Below are positions 43,610 through 45,972 of a DNA stretch of 45,972 nt, in pieces. The translations under genes and the position numbers were made by a program. The DNA comes from Methylobacterium sp. Leaf123 (GTDB taxonomy: Bacteria > Pseudomonadota > Alphaproteobacteria > Rhizobiales > Beijerinckiaceae). Where the stretch lies: positions 1-45,972 of the forward strand of contig NZ_LMNS01000011.1 of assembly GCF_001423405.1 (NCBI RefSeq). The letters are read 5' to 3'. Positions within the stretch are counted from its first letter, which is position 1; the number at the start of each line of letters is the position of its first letter. The notes beneath the pieces were generated by a model. The model did no database searches. It saw only the letters and a program-made list of their open reading frames with translations, and was not told where the DNA came from.

Positions 43610-45685
43610 ATGCCCCGCACGCATGCGATCGAGGACTACCGTAACTTCGGCATCATGGCTCACATTGATGCCGGCAAGACCACGACGACCGAGCGGATCC
43701 TCTACTACACCGGCAAGTCCCATAAGATCGGCGAAGTCCATGAGGGCGCCGCCACGATGGACTGGATGGAGCAGGAGCAGGAGCGTGGCATCACGATCAC
43801 CTCGGCTGCGACCACCTGCTTCTGGCGCGACAAGCGCCTGAACATCATCGACACCCCCGGCCACGTCGACTTCACCATCGAAGTGGAGCGCTCGCTACGC
43901 GTGCTCGACGGCGCCGTCTGCGTGCTCGACGGCAACCAGGGCGTCGAGCCCCAGACCGAGACCGTGTGGCGTCAGGCCGACAAGTACGACGTGCCGCGCG
44001 TCGTGTTCGTCAACAAGATGGACAAGATCGGCGCCGACTTCTTCAAGTGCGTGGCCGACATCATCGGCCGCGTCGCCGGCAAGCCGGTCTGCCTGCAGCT
44101 GCCGATCGGGGCGGAGTCGTCCTTCAAGGGCGTGATCGACCTCATCAAGATGAAGGCGATCGTTTGGTCGGGTGAGGCGCTCGGCGCCAACTTCACCGAG
44201 GAAGAGATCCCGGCCGATCTCGCCGATCAGGCGGTCGAGTACCGCACCAAGATGATCGAGGCCTGCGTCGAGCTCGACGACGACGCGATGACCGCCTACC
44301 TCGACGGCGTGGAGCCGGACGAGGAGACTCTGCGCAAGCTCGTGCGCAAGGCGGTGCAGCTTCGTGCCTTCCATCCGGTGCTGTGCGGATCGGCCTTCAA
44401 GAACAAGGGCGTGCAGCCGCTCCTCGACGCCGTCGTCGATTACCTGCCGTCTCCCGCCGACCGCGGCGAGATCAAGGGTCTCGACTTCAAGACCGAGGAA
44501 GAGGTGGTTCGCCACCCGACCGACAGCGACCCCTTCTCCATGCTCGCCTTCAAGATCATGGACGATCCCCATGTCGGGACGATCACCTTCTGCCGCGTCT
44601 ATTCCGGCAAGGTCGAATCGGGCGCCAACGTCATCAACTCGTCGCGCGACAAGAAAGAGCGCGTCGGCCGCATGCTGCTGATGCACGCGAACAACCGTGA
44701 GGACGTCAAGGAGGCTTTCGCCGGCGACATCGTCGCCCTGGCCGGTCTCAAGGACACCCGCACCGGCGACACGCTGTGCGATCCGAAGGATGCGGTGATC
44801 CTCGAGAAGATGGAGTTCCCCGAGCCCGTCATCGAGATCGCCGTCGAGCCGAAGTCGAAGGCCGATCAGGAGAAGCTCGGCATCGCGCTCTCGAAGCTCG
44901 CCGCCGAGGATCCGTCCTTCCGCGTCTCGACCGATCAGGAATCCGGCCAGACCATCCTTCGCGGGATGGGTGAGCTCCACCTCGACATCAAGGTCGATAT
45001 CCTGCGCCGTACCTATAAGGTCGACGCGAATATCGGTCAGCCGCAGGTGGCGTACCGCGAGAAGCTGACCCGCCGTCAGGAGATCGACTACACCCACAAG
45101 AAGCAGACCGGTGGTACCGGTCAGTTCGCCCGGGTGAAGTTCATCGTCGAGCCGAACGAGCCGGGCGCAGGCTTCGCCTTCGAGTCGAAGATCGTCGGCG
45201 GTGCGGTGCCCAAGGAGTACATCCCCGGCGTCGAGAAGGGCCTCAACTCGGTCCTCGGCGCGGGCGTGCTCGCCGGCTTCCCCGTGGTCGACGTCAAGGT
45301 CGAGCTGATCGACGGCGCCTACCACGACGTCGACTCCTCGGCGCTGGCCTTCGAAATCGCATCCCGCGCCGCCTTCCGCGAGGCGCTGCAGAAGGGCGGA
45401 TCGGTTCTGCTCGAGCCGGTGATGAAGGTCGAAGTGGTGTCGCCGGAAGAGTATACCGGCTCGGTCATCGGCGACCTCAACTCCCGCCGCGGCCAGATCC
45501 AGGGCCAGGACATGCGCGGCAACGCCAACGTCATCAACGCGATGGTGCCGCTGGCCAACATGTTCGGTTACGTGAACCAGTTGCGCTCCTTCTCGCAGGG
45601 ACGCGCCAACTTCACGATGCAGTTCGACCATTACGAGGAAGTGCCGCGCGGCGAGGCCGACAAGGTCATTGCCAAGTACGCCTGA
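43610..45685 (+). CDS. fusA: Elongation factor G
   Basis: This 691-residue translocation GTPase has G1 AHIDAGKT (17-24), [20 protein letters not shown] and [11 protein letters not shown], then the domain II-V blocks [20 protein letters not shown] and [17 protein letters not shown], ending [21 protein letters not shown]. The length is normal and no insertions were seen. GGAGAGA precedes the ATG. It moves tRNA and mRNA through the ribosome and helps ribosome recycling with RRF. It is third in the str operon. Confidence 0.98.
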   Translation: MPRTHAIEDYRNFGIMAHIDAGKTTTTERILYYTGKSHKIGEVHEGAATMDWMEQEQERGITITSAATTCFWRDKRLNIIDTPGHVDFTIEVERSLRVLDGAVCVLDGNQGVEPQTETVWRQADKYDVPRVVFVNKMDKIGADFFKCVADIIGRVAGKPVCLQLPIGAESSFKGVIDLIKMKAIVWSGEALGANFTEEEIPADLADQAVEYRTKMIEACVELDDDAMTAYLDGVEPDEETLRKLVRKAVQLRAFHPVLCGSAFKNKGVQPLLDAVVDYLPSPADRGEIKGLDFKTEEEVVRHPTDSDPFSMLAFKIMDDPHVGTITFCRVYSGKVESGANVINSSRDKKERVGRMLLMHANNREDVKEAFAGDIVALAGLKDTRTGDTLCDPKDAVILEKMEFPEPVIEIAVEPKSKADQEKLGIALSKLAAEDPSFRVSTDQESGQTILRGMGELHLDIKVDILRRTYKVDANIGQPQVAYREKLTRRQEIDYTHKKQTGGTGQFARVKFIVEPNEPGAGFAFESKIVGGAVPKEYIPGVEKGLNSVLGAGVLAGFPVVDVKVELIDGAYHDVDSSALAFEIASRAAFREALQKGGSVLLEPVMKVEVVSPEEYTGSVIGDLNSRRGQIQGQDMRGNANVINAMVPLANMFGYVNQLRSFSQGRANFTMQFDHYEEVPRGEADKVIAKYA

Positions 45686-45698
45686 CGCGAACGCGTCA
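45683..45698. repeat. 16-base palindrome overlapping the fusA stop codon
   Basis: TGACGCGAACGCGTCA is a perfect inverted repeat whose first three bases are the fusA stop. The loop would be only two bases, so it is more likely a protein site or a short cruciform than a terminator; tuf continues after 40 bases. Confidence 0.5.
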
Positions 45699-45738
45699 AA
45701 CTTCCTCGATCAACGACACTGACGATTAGGAGGCCCTG

Positions 45739-45972
<234 letters not shown>

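Noticed and set aside
43895..45631. A 578-codon open frame opposite fusA
   Set aside because: Antisense of a highly conserved gene; it is kept open only by fusA codon bias.

Overview
The window reads as chromosome from a high-GC alphaproteobacterium, most likely a Methylobacterium/Methylorubrum of the extorquens type. The reasons are the GC-rich third codon positions, a FYDLN-acid-domain protein, a CP4-like class II EPSP synthase, an oxalate gene set with a PanE2-type oxalyl-CoA reductase, and a malyl-CoA-lyase-family gene. These calls come from reading translated sequence and motifs; no database search was possible.

Layout. 1-1100 is a worn edge: the first codons of an IS3-like transposase, a small MITE-like element, a VOC protein and a CobW C-terminal remnant. 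1.1-5.3 kb (minus strand) holds a Crp/Fnr regulator and an iron-uptake pair, a PepSY membrane protein and a TonB-dependent siderophore receptor. 5.7-7.7 kb (plus) holds a DUF2269 membrane protein, a cytosolic sulfite-oxidase-like molybdoenzyme and an FNR-type flavin reductase. 7.9-11.5 kb is housekeeping: TIGR02300, aroA-cmk and DUF167. 11.9-18.5 kb mixes two c-di-GMP proteins, a tRNA-Thr(UGU), a membrane alpha/beta-hydrolase, a creatininase-family hydrolase and two CsbD-type stress proteins, one carrying 11-residue repeats. 18.8-23.6 kb is a coupled oxalate operon: MFS oxalate/formate exchanger, FAH-family enzyme, PanE2 and oxalate-CoA ligase, ended by a strong terminator. 24-30.4 kb holds small unknown proteins, an Fsr-like MFS exporter divergent from a LysR gene, a tautomerase, a malyl-CoA-lyase-family enzyme, a Gly/Tyr-rich exported protein and a HAD phosphatase.

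30.6-42.2 kb is the most unusual part. Genes for a Wadjet/MksBEF SMC complex are present but split: jetA and jetB lie together, jetC lies 5 kb downstream, and no JetD nuclease gene is visible. The gap holds a LysR-controlled quinone-detoxification pair (MhqO-like dioxygenase and MhqD-like hydrolase), a MarR-GNAT fusion with a perfect operator-like palindrome, and two tiny membrane proteins. An unrecognised 329-residue protein sits just upstream of jetA. 42.2-45.97 kb is the start of the str operon: rpsL, rpsG, fusA and the first 78 codons of tuf.

How the genes work together. The oxalate operon would import oxalate, activate it to oxalyl-CoA and reduce that to glyoxylate, which feeds the serine and ethylmalonyl-CoA cycles; the malyl-CoA-lyase-family gene 4.5 kb away fits the same metabolism. 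The iron genes and the Mo/flavin redox pair form a second cluster. JetABC would form a DNA-loop-extruding complex whose cutting subunit is absent here, so it may act as an Mks condensin or use a nuclease encoded elsewhere.
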